Below are positions 1 through 8,447 of a stretch of 64,000 nucleotides of DNA, one piece after another (within the stretch, counting starts at the first letter, position 1; every line of letters starts with the position of its first letter). The DNA comes from JADKAV01 sp037046735 (GTDB lineage Bacteria; Actinomycetota; Actinomycetes; S36-B12; UBA10799). The stretch is from contig JBAOHC010000029.1 of NCBI GenBank assembly GCA_037046735.1, forward strand, positions 124,001 to 188,000, given 5' to 3'. The notes below the pieces were generated by a model that did not search any database, was not told where the DNA came from, and worked only from the letters and a program-made list of their open reading frames with translations. A program made the translations under genes and the position numbers.

Positions 1-304
1 GTACTACCGGCGGGATTTCGCTCACTAGGGTGTTGGTGGGCCCGCGGTAGCGATGCCTCGGGCATAGTAGTTCGGCCGAGGCTGGCGACACGCCGAAGGG
101 ACCGTGCGCTGTGTCGTGTCACGTTGACCAGATTGCCCCGGTTTCAGCCTGCCGGGGTGGCGAGGATCACTTGGTAGCCACGACTTCGGTGGTTTAGCAA
201 TGCCCGTGTCCGTGGCACACTTGAGTATAAGTTCGGCGTGTTGCCAGCTTTGACCGCCGATTATGCGTGACCATCGACGCAAGGATACCTGTGAGGTTGT
301 TTAC
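1..304. other. Intergenic region, no gene recognised
   Basis: No convincing coding sequence. An 85-codon frame on the minus strand has no recognisable family and lacks a ribosome site, so I treat it as chance. The stretch presumably holds the promoter of the L,D-transpeptidase gene, but no clear -35/-10 pair was identified. What lies upstream of position 1 is unknown. Confidence 0.5.
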
Positions 305-1513
305 ATGTCAGTGAAGAAACGCAACGTTGCCATCATCGGGGCCGCCGCGACGGCTCTGCTGGCGACCGGCTGTGGGCCGACTCTGATCGCGAGCAGCCAG
401 ACGCCTGAGCAGTCCGCGGTCGCGATGCAGGTGTCGCCGGCGGTCGACCGCAAGGCCCCCGTCAATCAGCCCATCGTGGTGGTGGCTGAGGATGGTTCGC
501 TGGCCGACGTCACGGTGGAAGGCCCCAAGGGCCTGATGAAGGGTTCCTACAACCCCGAACGCAACACCTGGACCTCCAAGGCGCAGACGCTGGCCTTCGG
601 AACGCAGTACACCGTGAGCGCCACCGCAACCAACGGTGAAGGCAACCCGACCACCATCGACCGCACCTTCAAGACGGTGAATCCGCAGACCCTGGTCGAG
701 ATCAGTTCGGTCAGCGTGGCAGACGGTTCCGAGGTCGGTGTAGGCATGCCGATCCGGGTGACCTTCAGCGCCCCCGTGGAGAATAAGAAGAACGTCGAAG
801 AGCAGCTGGTCGTGCGCACTTCGCAGCCTGTCACCGGGGCCTGGGTTTGGGAATCCGATGAGACTGTGGTCTTCCGGCCCAAGAAGTACTGGCCGGAGAA
901 CAGCAAGATCGAGGTGGTCATGCCGCTCAAAGGCGTGAAGACCGGCCCTGGTGCTTACGGCGCATCCAATGCGGACATCAACTACACCACCGGTGACTCG
1001 ATGGTGTCCACCTACGACGCCAGCAACCACACCCTCACGGTGAAGAAGAACGGGAAGGTGATCCGGGAGTTCCCGGCCACCGCCGGCAAGCCCGGCTTCG
1101 AGACCCGTTCGGGCATCAAGGTCATCTCCGAGAAACTCGACTTCGTCGTGATGGATGCCGCCACCGGTGGCACGTCGGAGAACGACCCCGAGTACTACCG
1201 GCTCGACGTGAACTGGGCGATGCGTATCACCAACTCCGGTGAGTTCGTGCACGCCGCCCCGTGGTCAGTCGGTTCGCAGGGTTACGCCAACGTCAGCCAC
1301 GGCTGCGTGGGCCTGAGCACCGACAATGCCTACTGGCTGTTCCAGAACTCGCAGGTGGGCGACGTCATCGTGGTGAAGAACACCGGCCGGGAGCAGGACC
1401 TGGGTAACGGCATCACCGAGTGGAACGTGGCCTGGAAGGACTGGTTGGCCGACTCCAAGACCGGTGCGGTGACCACCGAGCCGCTGGACAGCAGCACCAA
1501 TTCCAGCGCCTGA
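305..1513 (+). CDS. L,D-transpeptidase lipoprotein (LdtMt2-like)
   Basis: Predicted 402-aa exported lipoprotein making 3-3 (mDAP-mDAP) cross-links in peptidoglycan. The ATG at 305 is chosen over an upstream in-frame ATG at 263 because it begins a lipoprotein signal (KKRN, a hydrophobic stretch, then lipobox LLATGC) and follows a GAGG ribosome site. Residues about 40-260 resemble the Ig-like domains of actinobacterial Ldts. The C-terminal YkuD domain carries the catalytic motif SHGCVGLS, with Cys at residue 334. The last ~25 residues are Ser/Thr-rich. Substrate chemistry fits the meso-DAP type inferred from MurE in this window. A hairpin terminator follows the stop codon. The family assignment is firm; the role within the organism's set of Ldt paralogues is not known. 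Confidence 0.93.
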   Translation: MSVKKRNVAIIGAAATALLATGCGPTLIASSQTPEQSAVAMQVSPAVDRKAPVNQPIVVVAEDGSLADVTVEGPKGLMKGSYNPERNTWTSKAQTLAFGTQYTVSATATNGEGNPTTIDRTFKTVNPQTLVEISSVSVADGSEVGVGMPIRVTFSAPVENKKNVEEQLVVRTSQPVTGAWVWESDETVVFRPKKYWPENSKIEVVMPLKGVKTGPGAYGASNADINYTTGDSMVSTYDASNHTLTVKKNGKVIREFPATAGKPGFETRSGIKVISEKLDFVVMDAATGGTSENDPEYYRLDVNWAMRITNSGEFVHAAPWSVGSQGYANVSHGCVGLSTDNAYWLFQNSQVGDVIVVKNTGREQDLGNGITEWNVAWKDWLADSKTGAVTTEPLDSSTNSSA

Positions 1514-1530
1514 TCTGCACAGTGCTGCTC

Positions 1531-1563
1531 AGGGCCCGTCCCCGTTTCTCGGAGGCGGGCCCT
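1531..1563 (+). terminator. Hairpin terminator after L,D-transpeptidase
   Basis: An 8-bp perfect stem (AGGGCCCG at 1531-1538 pairs with CGGGCCCT at 1556-1563) with a 17-nt loop, 18 bp after the stop codon. No strong U tract follows, as is common in GC-rich actinobacteria. Confidence 0.6.
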
Positions 1564-1568
1564 TCAGC

Positions 1569-1622
1569 AAATGGGCGGAAGGTGCGATTCCGCGCGGCGT
1601 GTCGCAGCAACAAGTGCCAAAT
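1569..1622 (-). repeat. Solitary degenerate copy of dispersed palindromic repeat
   Basis: Read on the minus strand this is GGCACTTGTTGCTGCGACAC followed by GCCGCGCGGAATCGCACC. It matches the first two thirds of the repeats at 45725-46154. The far end (GCCCATTT) instead resembles the copy at 26048. Arm pairing is weaker than in the array copies. It lies between two convergent genes. Confidence 0.7.
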
Positions 1623-1670
1623 CCCTCGGGCACAGCGGCCGGCTCGATTCGTTAGCGCTCCCAACCTTGT

Positions 1671-3914
1671 CTAAGATCCGATGGGCGGTATGGCCTTGCC
1701 CGTGATCGGGATCTCCAATGGACTTCCCGCGCCGTTGTGTGTGACCCCAACAGCGGCGGTGTAGTCGCCGGTCAGGTCGGCCACGGTGGGCCCATAACTG
1801 TATTCGATCATGCAGGCCGCCCCAGCGGGGAGGGGTCCAACGGAGCAACTGCTACCGGCCTCGAGGGTGAACTTAGCGCTGTCTACGCCGGTGAGGTTGA
1901 TAGACGCTATCCGGACAGTCTCCGGGGAATCATTGGTCACCATGACCTGACCGGTGGCCGGGGGCCGACCGAGTTCGACGTCCAACGTGGGCACCGGGTC
2001 CGGGGCGAACGACAGCGCGGGCGCCACCGCGTTTCCGGTGAGTGTGACACTATGCGGGCTGCCCACCGCACTGGTGACCACCTGGAGTTGAGCAGTGCGG
2101 TTGCCCACCGCCACCGGGCTGAACAGAACGTCAAGGGTGCAGGACTGTGTGGGCGCCAGTGTGGCCTCGTCGCAGGCACCGGGCACCAGGTCGTAGTCGT
2201 CCTTGTTCGTCCCCTCGAGGGTCACCCCGCCGGCAGCGATGGTCATCGGTGCCGTACCTGAGTTCGTGATCGTGAAGGTCATGGATTCCGACGGGTAACC
2301 CACCGCGTGCGTTCCGAAGTCGTGCGACGACGGGGCCACTGAGAAGACCGGGGCCGCGGTCGGGGACGGACTCGGGCTTCCTGACGGGCTCGGCGTGGGC
2401 GCTGTCCAACTGGTGGAGATGGGCACATCGATGTATCCCCGCGGGTTGATCGCGCCGTTCAGCCTGACCACCGCTCGGTAGTTCCAGGACCGCCCTGAGG
2501 GCGTGAAGGCGAGGGAGGTGGTCGTTGTCTGCCCGGCGGCCAGCGGGATCTGGTCGCACAGGTAACTGCTGGTGATCGTGAATGCTGCTGCGTCCTCGCC
2601 ACGGATGCTGCAACTGCGTACCTGCAGCCAGTCTGTGCCGAAGTTCTCGATCTGGAAACGGATCTGTGTGCCTTCGCGGAATTCCGGCGATCCGTACGCG
2701 GGCATGGCGATCTCCTTGACGAGGTCCCCTTTCTGATTGCGGATCCGCACCTTGGCCACGGGTTCCTCGCCACCGCCGACGGCCAGTCCACCCTTGCCGT
2801 GGTACGCGATCCCCACGAGTGACCGCTTGCCGGAAATTGGATCAAATGCCATCAGTACCGGGGTAATGTCCGTGGCCTCCAAGGCGAGCAGCTGTTTGCC
2901 GTCATAGGCGAGGTCCAGCAGCTTGTGATCGGCAGTGGCGACTGTGACGGTCTTGTCGTCATCCAACCGGCTGATCGTGCGAGCACTACTCCAGTAGGGC
3001 ACGCGGTCGATGACGGCCAGGCCCGTTGCCGGGCCAGTGGCGATCACTTTCGGGGCGGCACCTTCAACAGCCATGCCGGGCATCGGGAGCCTGAACGCCA
3101 TGTACCACCGCTGACCACGGCTGGTCAGTGCGTCTATGTAGTCGGCTGGCACCGGCAATCGAACGTATGGAGGCCCCTGATCCTCTGGCTGAGGATCTGG
3201 CCACGTCATCGCGATACCCGTCCCCTTGCTGTAGACAGCCAACTCCCGGGGACTCTTGTTCAGTGGGATGTAGTCCCGGTCGACATTTCGTCCGTCGAGG
3301 TCGACTCGTCCGATGCCCTGGGAATTGGTGAAGTAGACGTGATCCCCGTAGACGGCTATCGCATGCACCTGGGAGAGCCCACTGACGAATGTGTCGGCAG
3401 TCTCAATCGCGTCCGAGATCCGTGCCCGCAGAATTTCATCCCCGGCACTCCAGTAGACGTACTCGTAGATGCCGGTCATGGTGAACGAGGTGCTGTATTT
3501 CGTGCCGCTGTTGGCCCCGCTGGCGACGTCACACTCCAAGTCCGTTTGGCTGGGTCCCGCGGCGACGCCACCGGGCAGGTCGTAGGTAAGGACGTAGGAG
3601 CCGTCCCGGACCGTCGGCTCTGCTGAGCTCTGGCCCACGTTCGCCCACGTCAGGGTGCATTTCCCCAGTCCGGTGGCGTTCCCGTAGGGTCCGGTGAACT
3701 CCAGCTCCAGGCTTCCTGACCGTCCTGCAGGGAACTCGTAGGTGGGGAGGCCGTCAGGGTCTGCGTTGGTGAGCACCACCTGAGGTCCGGATTGGTTGGC
3801 TGGAATGAACGACAGCCGGGTCAACTGGGCTGGGACCCCTGCGCAGCCGGTGAGTGAGACGGCCGCGACGGCCGACACCGCTGCGAGGATCACAGACTTG
3901 CTCAGAGCCTTCAT
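1671..3914 (-). CDS. Lipoprotein with propeller-like region and Ig-like (choice-of-anchor D) repeats
   Basis: Predicted 747-aa surface lipoprotein of unknown role. The start at 3914 gives a lipoprotein signal (MKALSKS, hydrophobic core, LTGC lipobox at about 22-25) and overlaps the stop of the upstream gene by ATGA; a longer upstream extension has no signal peptide. Residues about 155-400 contain YWTD-like phrases (YVYWSAG, HVYFTNS, VPYWSSA) suggesting a beta-propeller. A Pro/Ser linker (PTPSPSGSPSPSP) separates this from two or three Ig-like repeats resembling ASH/choice-of-anchor D domains (SHDFG, FTITNSG, LTGNAV). Such domains are common in secreted actinobacterial proteins with adhesive or scaffold roles, but no catalytic residue was recognised. 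Translational coupling to the adjacent secreted protein suggests joint function. Confidence 0.8.
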   Translation of the reverse strand: MKALSKSVILAAVSAVAAVSLTGCAGVPAQLTRLSFIPANQSGPQVVLTNADPDGLPTYEFPAGRSGSLELEFTGPYGNATGLGKCTLTWANVGQSSAEPTVRDGSYVLTYDLPGGVAAGPSQTDLECDVASGANSGTKYSTSFTMTGIYEYVYWSAGDEILRARISDAIETADTFVSGLSQVHAIAVYGDHVYFTNSQGIGRVDLDGRNVDRDYIPLNKSPRELAVYSKGTGIAMTWPDPQPEDQGPPYVRLPVPADYIDALTSRGQRWYMAFRLPMPGMAVEGAAPKVIATGPATGLAVIDRVPYWSSARTISRLDDDKTVTVATADHKLLDLAYDGKQLLALEATDITPVLMAFDPISGKRSLVGIAYHGKGGLAVGGGEEPVAKVRIRNQKGDLVKEIAMPAYGSPEFREGTQIRFQIENFGTDWLQVRSCSIRGEDAAAFTITSSYLCDQIPLAAGQTTTTSLAFTPSGRSWNYRAVVRLNGAINPRGYIDVPISTSWTAPTPSPSGSPSPSPTAAPVFSVAPSSHDFGTHAVGYPSESMTFTITNSGTAPMTIAAGGVTLEGTNKDDYDLVPGACDEATLAPTQSCTLDVLFSPVAVGNRTAQLQVVTSAVGSPHSVTLTGNAVAPALSFAPDPVPTLDVELGRPPATGQVMVTNDSPETVRIASINLTGVDSAKFTLEAGSSCSVGPLPAGAACMIEYSYGPTVADLTGDYTAAVGVTHNGAGSPLEIPITGKAIPPIGS

Positions 3915-4768
3915 TTGGCTGCCCTCGCCGTTGTGGCGTGCCAGATCGGGAAACCGCTGGAATAGGAACCTGTGACGATGACCCGGGGTTTCTTGGGCCC
4001 ATGTCGATAACGGCACTTCCCGGCGGATCTGGTGATCTTCGCCGTGCATAGGACAGTGCCCTTGCGGTTGGTGACACGGGCTTTGCCGCTAGCCAGTGGG
4101 GTTGGCTGGACCAAGGGGTTCTTCAGCGACACCTGGACCTTCAGCACCCGTCGGGCGCCGACGGGGCGGCTGGTGGCTCTCACCGCGATGCCTGAGTCGC
4201 GCCGTTGCTGGTTGAGATCCTGACCGTAGGCACTGACCCCAGGCTGCAGGCGGGTGGCGAAGAACGGCAGCATGATGCTGCCCAGGGCTCCGGTGCCGGC
4301 TGCCTTCTTCACTGTGACGGTCAGGGTGGTCGCCTTCTTCCCTTTGGGGGACAAGGCGATGTCAGTGGTGGCTGCGAGGGAGCCGTAGCCGGACTGCGAG
4401 GACAGCCGCAGCCGCAGCAAGCGGGGAGGGACCTGCTTGGTGATCGTGGCGATCACATCCTGTTGGATCTCTCCGAGGCCGGGGATGGCCCCTTCGAGCG
4501 TCATCCGATATCCCTTCGGGGTCGGGCTGGCGCTGACACAGCCGGGGAGCATGTCGCAGATGGTGCTGGCTGTCATCTGGCCGTACCACGTGGCGTCGGG
4601 AGGTGCTTGGATGACTGCGGTGGCCGTCATCGCTTGCGCTTGTGTCGTGGCTGCGAGAACGCCCGTGACGCTGCTGGCTGCGATCACTGCGAGGACGAGA
4701 ACCCCGGCGGTAGTGCCGATGAGGGCGACTCTGGTGGCCCCGCTGTGTCCACCGGCTGCGATGCCCAT
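3911..4768 (-). CDS. Membrane-anchored/secreted protein of unknown function
   Basis: 285 aa. The ATG at 4768 is preferred to one at 4837 because it follows a strong AGGAGGGG ribosome site. One hydrophobic segment (residues about 16-42, ending AAATTQAQA) acts as signal peptide or N-terminal anchor. The rest is an exported domain with two Cys in the segment ICDMLPGC, a possible disulfide, and a basic C-terminal third (GKARVTNRKGTVLCTAKITR). I recognise no family; the body has the alternating beta-strand look of an Ig-like or lipid-binding fold. It is translationally coupled to the downstream lipoprotein gene (ATGA), so the two probably form a surface complex. Confidence 0.7.
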   Translation of the reverse strand: MGIAAGGHSGATRVALIGTTAGVLVLAVIAASSVTGVLAATTQAQAMTATAVIQAPPDATWYGQMTASTICDMLPGCVSASPTPKGYRMTLEGAIPGLGEIQQDVIATITKQVPPRLLRLRLSSQSGYGSLAATTDIALSPKGKKATTLTVTVKKAAGTGALGSIMLPFFATRLQPGVSAYGQDLNQQRRDSGIAVRATSRPVGARRVLKVQVSLKNPLVQPTPLASGKARVTNRKGTVLCTAKITRSAGKCRYRHGPKKPRVIVTGSYSSGFPIWHATTARAAK

Positions 4769-4858
4769 ATCCGCCCCTCCTCGCGAACCTGGGTGCGTGA
4801 TGATCATCGCGACCCATCGCCCCATCGGCAGGGTCACACCAGAACTTGAGGCGCTGCG

Positions 4859-5416
4859 TCAGCTCACGCGACGGATGATGCGGGCCGGGTTTCCGAAGGC
4901 AACCACATCCGCGGGGATGTCGTTGGTGACCACCGCACCAGCGCCGATCACTGAGTTGTCGCCGATGGTGACCCCTGGCAGCACGATGACACCCGCTCCG
5001 AGCCAGACGTTGTCGCCGATGGTGACTGGCGCCCCTGATTCCCAGCCCAACGCCCGTGGGTGTGGCTCCACGGGGTGGGTGGCGGCGAGGATCGATACCC
5101 GGGGCGCGATCTGGCAGTTGGCTCCGATGCGGATCACCGCAACGTCAAGCAGGATGCAGTCGTAGTTGATGAACGTGCCCTCACCGATGTGGATGTACTG
5201 CCCATAGTCTGCGCGCAGGGGCGGCAGGATCGTGACGCCGTCACCGCAGGATCCGAGCAGTTGGTGCAGGATCGTGCGGCGCCGCTGCCCTTCATGGGCG
5301 CGAGTCGCGTTGTATTGCTCGAGCAGGCCCTGGGCGCGCAGGTTGTCGGCCCGCAACTGCGGATCGTCGGCGAGGTACAGGTCGCCGCCCCGCATGCGGT
5401 CGCGCATCTCGGACAT
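4859..5416 (-). CDS. Maltose/galactoside O-acetyltransferase-like (hexapeptide repeat)
   Basis: 185 aa, the usual length for the LacA/Maa/NodL family, which transfers acetyl from acetyl-CoA to sugar hydroxyls. An N-terminal Mac-type segment (residues 1-55, with YLADDPQLRADN) is followed by a left-handed beta-helix of hexapeptide repeats (VTIGDNVWLGAGVIV, VTIGDNSVIGAGAVV). The catalytic His lies in AATHPV (about residue 114). The C-terminal GNPARIIR segment is typical. The acceptor sugar cannot be told from sequence. A TAGGGT hexamer 6 nt before the ATG suggests a leaderless transcript. Confidence 0.9.
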   Translation of the reverse strand: MSEMRDRMRGGDLYLADDPQLRADNLRAQGLLEQYNATRAHEGQRRRTILHQLLGSCGDGVTILPPLRADYGQYIHIGEGTFINYDCILLDVAVIRIGANCQIAPRVSILAATHPVEPHPRALGWESGAPVTIGDNVWLGAGVIVLPGVTIGDNSVIGAGAVVTNDIPADVVAFGNPARIIRRVS

Positions 5417-5422
5417 GCCTTG

Positions 5423-5428
5423 ACCCTA
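5423..5428 (-). promoter_or_regulatory. Leaderless -10 (TAGGGT)
   Basis: TAGGGT lies 6 nt upstream of the ATG at 5416, the spacing expected when transcription starts at the start codon. Confidence 0.45.
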
Positions 5429-5674
5429 CTGTCGGTCTTGAGTGCGCACCTGGCCTCCCACCGGGTTAGCAGCTCCGACGGCATCCGGGCTCACACATGC
5501 GTGGGCGTGTGCGCCAGTCCCACCGTGACTGCCTCGACCATGGCAATCCGTTCGCCTCGTGCCCAGGGGTTGGTCTGGTGGGCATCGGTTCGGGGTGTCG
5601 CGGCCGACATTGACGAACCCTTGCACCGAACGCCTATGACCTCCGGCACAGAAAGCGGTTGGCCGCCCACGTCA

Positions 5675-5706
5675 AAGGCCCCGCTCCTGTAGGGGAGCGG
5701 GGCCTT
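5675..5706 (-). terminator. Terminator after qcrB
   Basis: A 13-bp perfect stem (AAGGCCCCGCTCC at 5675-5687 with GGAGCGGGGCCTT at 5694-5706) and a 6-nt loop, starting 15 bp past the qcrB stop. It is the strongest hairpin in the first 20 kb and probably ends the ctaE-qcrCAB transcript. Confidence 0.8.
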
Positions 5707-5721
5707 CGACGCGTTGACCAC

Positions 5722-7413
5722 CTAGTCGTTGGCAGGATCGTGCAGCACGCTGCCGTCGTGGGCCGGGACCAGTCGCCGATCCTCATCCACGACAGGCGCG
5801 GCTTCTTCCACCTCGTGACGCAGGTGTGCCTCTGCGGCCTCGAGTTCCTCCCGCGTTGGGAGCGGGATGTCGTCGGCGTAGAAGAAGTGGGACAACTTGG
5901 TGCGCAGCCGCGCGGCGCGGGCACCAGGCATGGCCACACCGTTCTCGTCGACCTCCTCGACAGCCGGCAGCGGCGGCCGGTTTGGCTTGGCCATGAGAAC
6001 CGCACGCTCCTCCGCGGAAACCGGGGCGTGGATCTCGATGAATTCGCCATGTGGCAGGCGCAGGATGTTGCCTGTCTCGAAGCCGTGTAGCAACTTGTCA
6101 CGGTCGCGGCGCTGCAGACCCAGACAGATCCGTTTTGTGGCCACGAACACCAGCGGCGGCACGATGAAGATCGCAAAGCGCAGGATCCACGTGATCGAGT
6201 TGATCGACAGGTCGAAGAACGCGGCTATCAGGTCATTACCACCACCGACCCACAGCAGGATGTAGAACGTCAGGGCCATCGCTCCGAGGGCGGTGCGAAC
6301 GGGGGCGTTGCGGGGCCGGTCGAGCAGGTGATGCTCCGACTTGTCGCCGGTTGCCCACTGCTCGATCCACGGGTACAGACCCATGATGGTGAAGATGATG
6401 CCGGGCACGATCGCGGCCGGGACCAGGATGTTCAGGCTCAGCGTGTACCCGAAGATGTTCCATTCGACGTTGGGCATCATGCGTAGCGCGCCCTCGAGCC
6501 AGCCGATGTACCAGTCCGGCTGGGAACCCGCGGTCACCTGGTCGGGTGTGTACGGACCGTACAGCCAGATCGGGTTGATCGTGACCAGACCCGAGATGAG
6601 TGTGATGACGCCGAAAACGATGAAGAAGAAGCCGCCTGCCTTGGCCATGTAAATCGGCATCAGGCGGTAGCCCACCACGTTGTCGTTCGTGCGGCCGGGG
6701 CCGGGGAACTGGGTGTGCTTCTGGTACCAGACCATGATCAGGTGCGCAGTCAGCAGCGCCAGGATCAAACCCGGAACCACGAGGATATGCACCGCGTAAA
6801 GCCGGCTCACGAAGTCAGTTCCGGGGAACTCTCCGCCGAAGACGAAGAAGCTCAGGTAGGTGCCGACAAGGGGGATCGACAACATGATGCCCTGCGCGAT
6901 GCGAAGGCCGGTGCCGGAGAGCAGGTCGTCGGGCAGCGAGTAACCCGCGAAACCGGCGAGCAGGGCCATCGTGAGCAGCCCGACGCCGATGACCCAGTTC
7001 ATCTCACGGGGCTTGCGGAAGGCGCCGGTGAAGAAGACGCGGCACAGGTGGACCGAAATGGCGGCGATGAAGAACAGCGCCGACCAGTGGTGGACCTGGC
7101 GCATCAGCAGGCCGCCCCTGATGTCGAAGGAGATGTCCAGGGTGGAGGCGTAGGCCTCCGACATTTCCACGCCCTTCAGCGGCACGTAGGAGCCGTTGTA
7201 GACGATCTCGATCATCGATGGCTTGAAGAACAGCGTCAGGTAGGTACCAGAGAGCAGAACCACGATGAAGCTGTACAGGGCGATCTCACCGAGCATGAAG
7301 GACCAGTGCTCAGGAAAGACTTTGCCCATGCTGCGCTTGAGGAAATTGCTCGATGCCAGCCGGTCGTCGACCCAGCCGACCGTCTTGCCTGCGGTTTTGA
7401 CGGTTGCGCTCAT
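5722..7413 (-). CDS. qcrB: Cytochrome bc1 complex cytochrome b subunit
   Basis: 563-aa integral membrane protein that carries haems bL and bH of the menaquinol:cytochrome c oxidoreductase, part of the actinobacterial bcc-aa3 supercomplex. Haem-ligand histidines are visible in RQVHHWSALF, HLCRVFFTG, YAVHILVVP and HLIMVWYQKH. The quinol-site region appears as GPYTPDQVTAGSQPDWYIGW (PDWY in place of the PEWY of other lineages, normal for actinobacteria). The C terminus after about residue 440 is a soluble extension typical of the phylum. The ATG overlaps the qcrA stop (ATGA), so it is translationally coupled as the last gene of ctaE-qcrC-qcrA-qcrB. Confidence 0.98.
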   Translation of the reverse strand: MSATVKTAGKTVGWVDDRLASSNFLKRSMGKVFPEHWSFMLGEIALYSFIVVLLSGTYLTLFFKPSMIEIVYNGSYVPLKGVEMSEAYASTLDISFDIRGGLLMRQVHHWSALFFIAAISVHLCRVFFTGAFRKPREMNWVIGVGLLTMALLAGFAGYSLPDDLLSGTGLRIAQGIMLSIPLVGTYLSFFVFGGEFPGTDFVSRLYAVHILVVPGLILALLTAHLIMVWYQKHTQFPGPGRTNDNVVGYRLMPIYMAKAGGFFFIVFGVITLISGLVTINPIWLYGPYTPDQVTAGSQPDWYIGWLEGALRMMPNVEWNIFGYTLSLNILVPAAIVPGIIFTIMGLYPWIEQWATGDKSEHHLLDRPRNAPVRTALGAMALTFYILLWVGGGNDLIAAFFDLSINSITWILRFAIFIVPPLVFVATKRICLGLQRRDRDKLLHGFETGNILRLPHGEFIEIHAPVSAEERAVLMAKPNRPPLPAVEEVDENGVAMPGARAARLRTKLSHFFYADDIPLPTREELEAAEAHLRHEVEEAAPVVDEDRRLVPAHDGSVLHDPAND

Positions 7414-8447
7414 GCGTCGCCACGCTCCCAGAAGCTCGGACCCACAGGTTCCGCGAAGCCGTCTACGGCGACGAGGAACCCTTCGGGATCAATCGTTATT
7501 GGTAGTTGCGGTAACCGGCGCGCCGCAGGCCCGAACACGACGTTGCCGGAGTCAGCCAGATCAAACGTCGACTGGTGACAGGGACACAACAAATGATGCG
7601 ACCGTTGCTCGTAAAGCGCAATCGGACAGCCCACGTGGGTGCAGATCTTCGAGAAGGCGAGGATGCCTCCGTAGTCCCAGTTCTCGCCCTGCTGGGAGAC
7701 GATCTCCTGTGGCTCCATGCGGACCAGGATGATCGCGGCCTTCGCGCGCGCATTGAGGTTGCCCTCTTCGTGCTGGACCTCCGGCAGATCGGCCGGCATG
7801 GCCGAGATCAGCCCACCGATGGGTAGATCCGAGGGACGCACCGGGCGCTCGGTGGGATCGATGACGATGCGGGACCCCTTCTGCCACAGCGTCTCGCGCA
7901 GCACCGTGCCGGGCAGGGGCCCCAGGTCACGCAGCATGACGACCATTGGGATGGGGAACAACGCCATCGCGGTGATCAACGACCGACGGATCACGGGGCG
8001 CTGGGCGAACCCGGAGTCGGCCGAGTAGGTGTCGAAAGCTTCGATCGCAGACTCCCGATCCTGCGGGGTGGAGGCCAGCGAGTGCCGCATCTGGACTTCT
8101 TCCTTCTCGTTCATCAGCTTCTTCGACCAGTGGATGGCACCGGTGCCGATGAGCAGGATGGCGAGTCCGAAGGTCACGCCGAGAGCGATGTTGCTGGCGT
8201 TGACCGTGCCGAAGCCCCAGATGTAGACGTTCTGGTCCACGGGGATGACGACAAAGGCGACGATGAACAGCACCGTCATGAGCGCCGATCCCAGGAACAT
8301 CAGCGCGATCTGACGCTCAGCGCGACGAGCGGCCCGGGGATCCACGTCGGTGCGCCGCGGGCGGTGTGCGGGCAGTGCCGCGGTTGCGGCGGCAATCGCC
8401 GCTTGCTCATCCTGCGATGTCTGTGCAGGCAGGTTGTCGTGACTCAT
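7410..8447 (-). CDS. qcrA: Cytochrome bc1 complex Rieske iron-sulfur subunit
   Basis: 345 aa. Carries the [2Fe-2S] centre that takes electrons from menaquinol and passes them to cytochrome c1. Cluster ligands are in CTHVGC and CPCHQS near the C terminus (about residues 270-300). The N-terminal half has three membrane segments (around LMTVLFIVAFVVIPV, ALGVTFGLAILLIG and SLITAMALFPIPMVVML), as in other actinobacterial QcrA. The ATG at 8447 is chosen because it overlaps the qcrC stop by ATGA; an upstream in-frame extension adds only unconserved sequence. Confidence 0.97.
   Translation of the reverse strand: MSHDNLPAQTSQDEQAAIAAATAALPAHRPRRTDVDPRAARRAERQIALMFLGSALMTVLFIVAFVVIPVDQNVYIWGFGTVNASNIALGVTFGLAILLIGTGAIHWSKKLMNEKEEVQMRHSLASTPQDRESAIEAFDTYSADSGFAQRPVIRRSLITAMALFPIPMVVMLRDLGPLPGTVLRETLWQKGSRIVIDPTERPVRPSDLPIGGLISAMPADLPEVQHEEGNLNARAKAAIILVRMEPQEIVSQQGENWDYGGILAFSKICTHVGCPIALYEQRSHHLLCPCHQSTFDLADSGNVVFGPAARRLPQLPITIDPEGFLVAVDGFAEPVGPSFWERGDA

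Noticed and set aside
308..1252. 314-codon frame antisense to the L,D-transpeptidase gene
   Set aside because: The sense frame has a lipobox and catalytic Cys motif; the antisense product is His/Arg-rich and unrecognisable, a GC-rich shadow.
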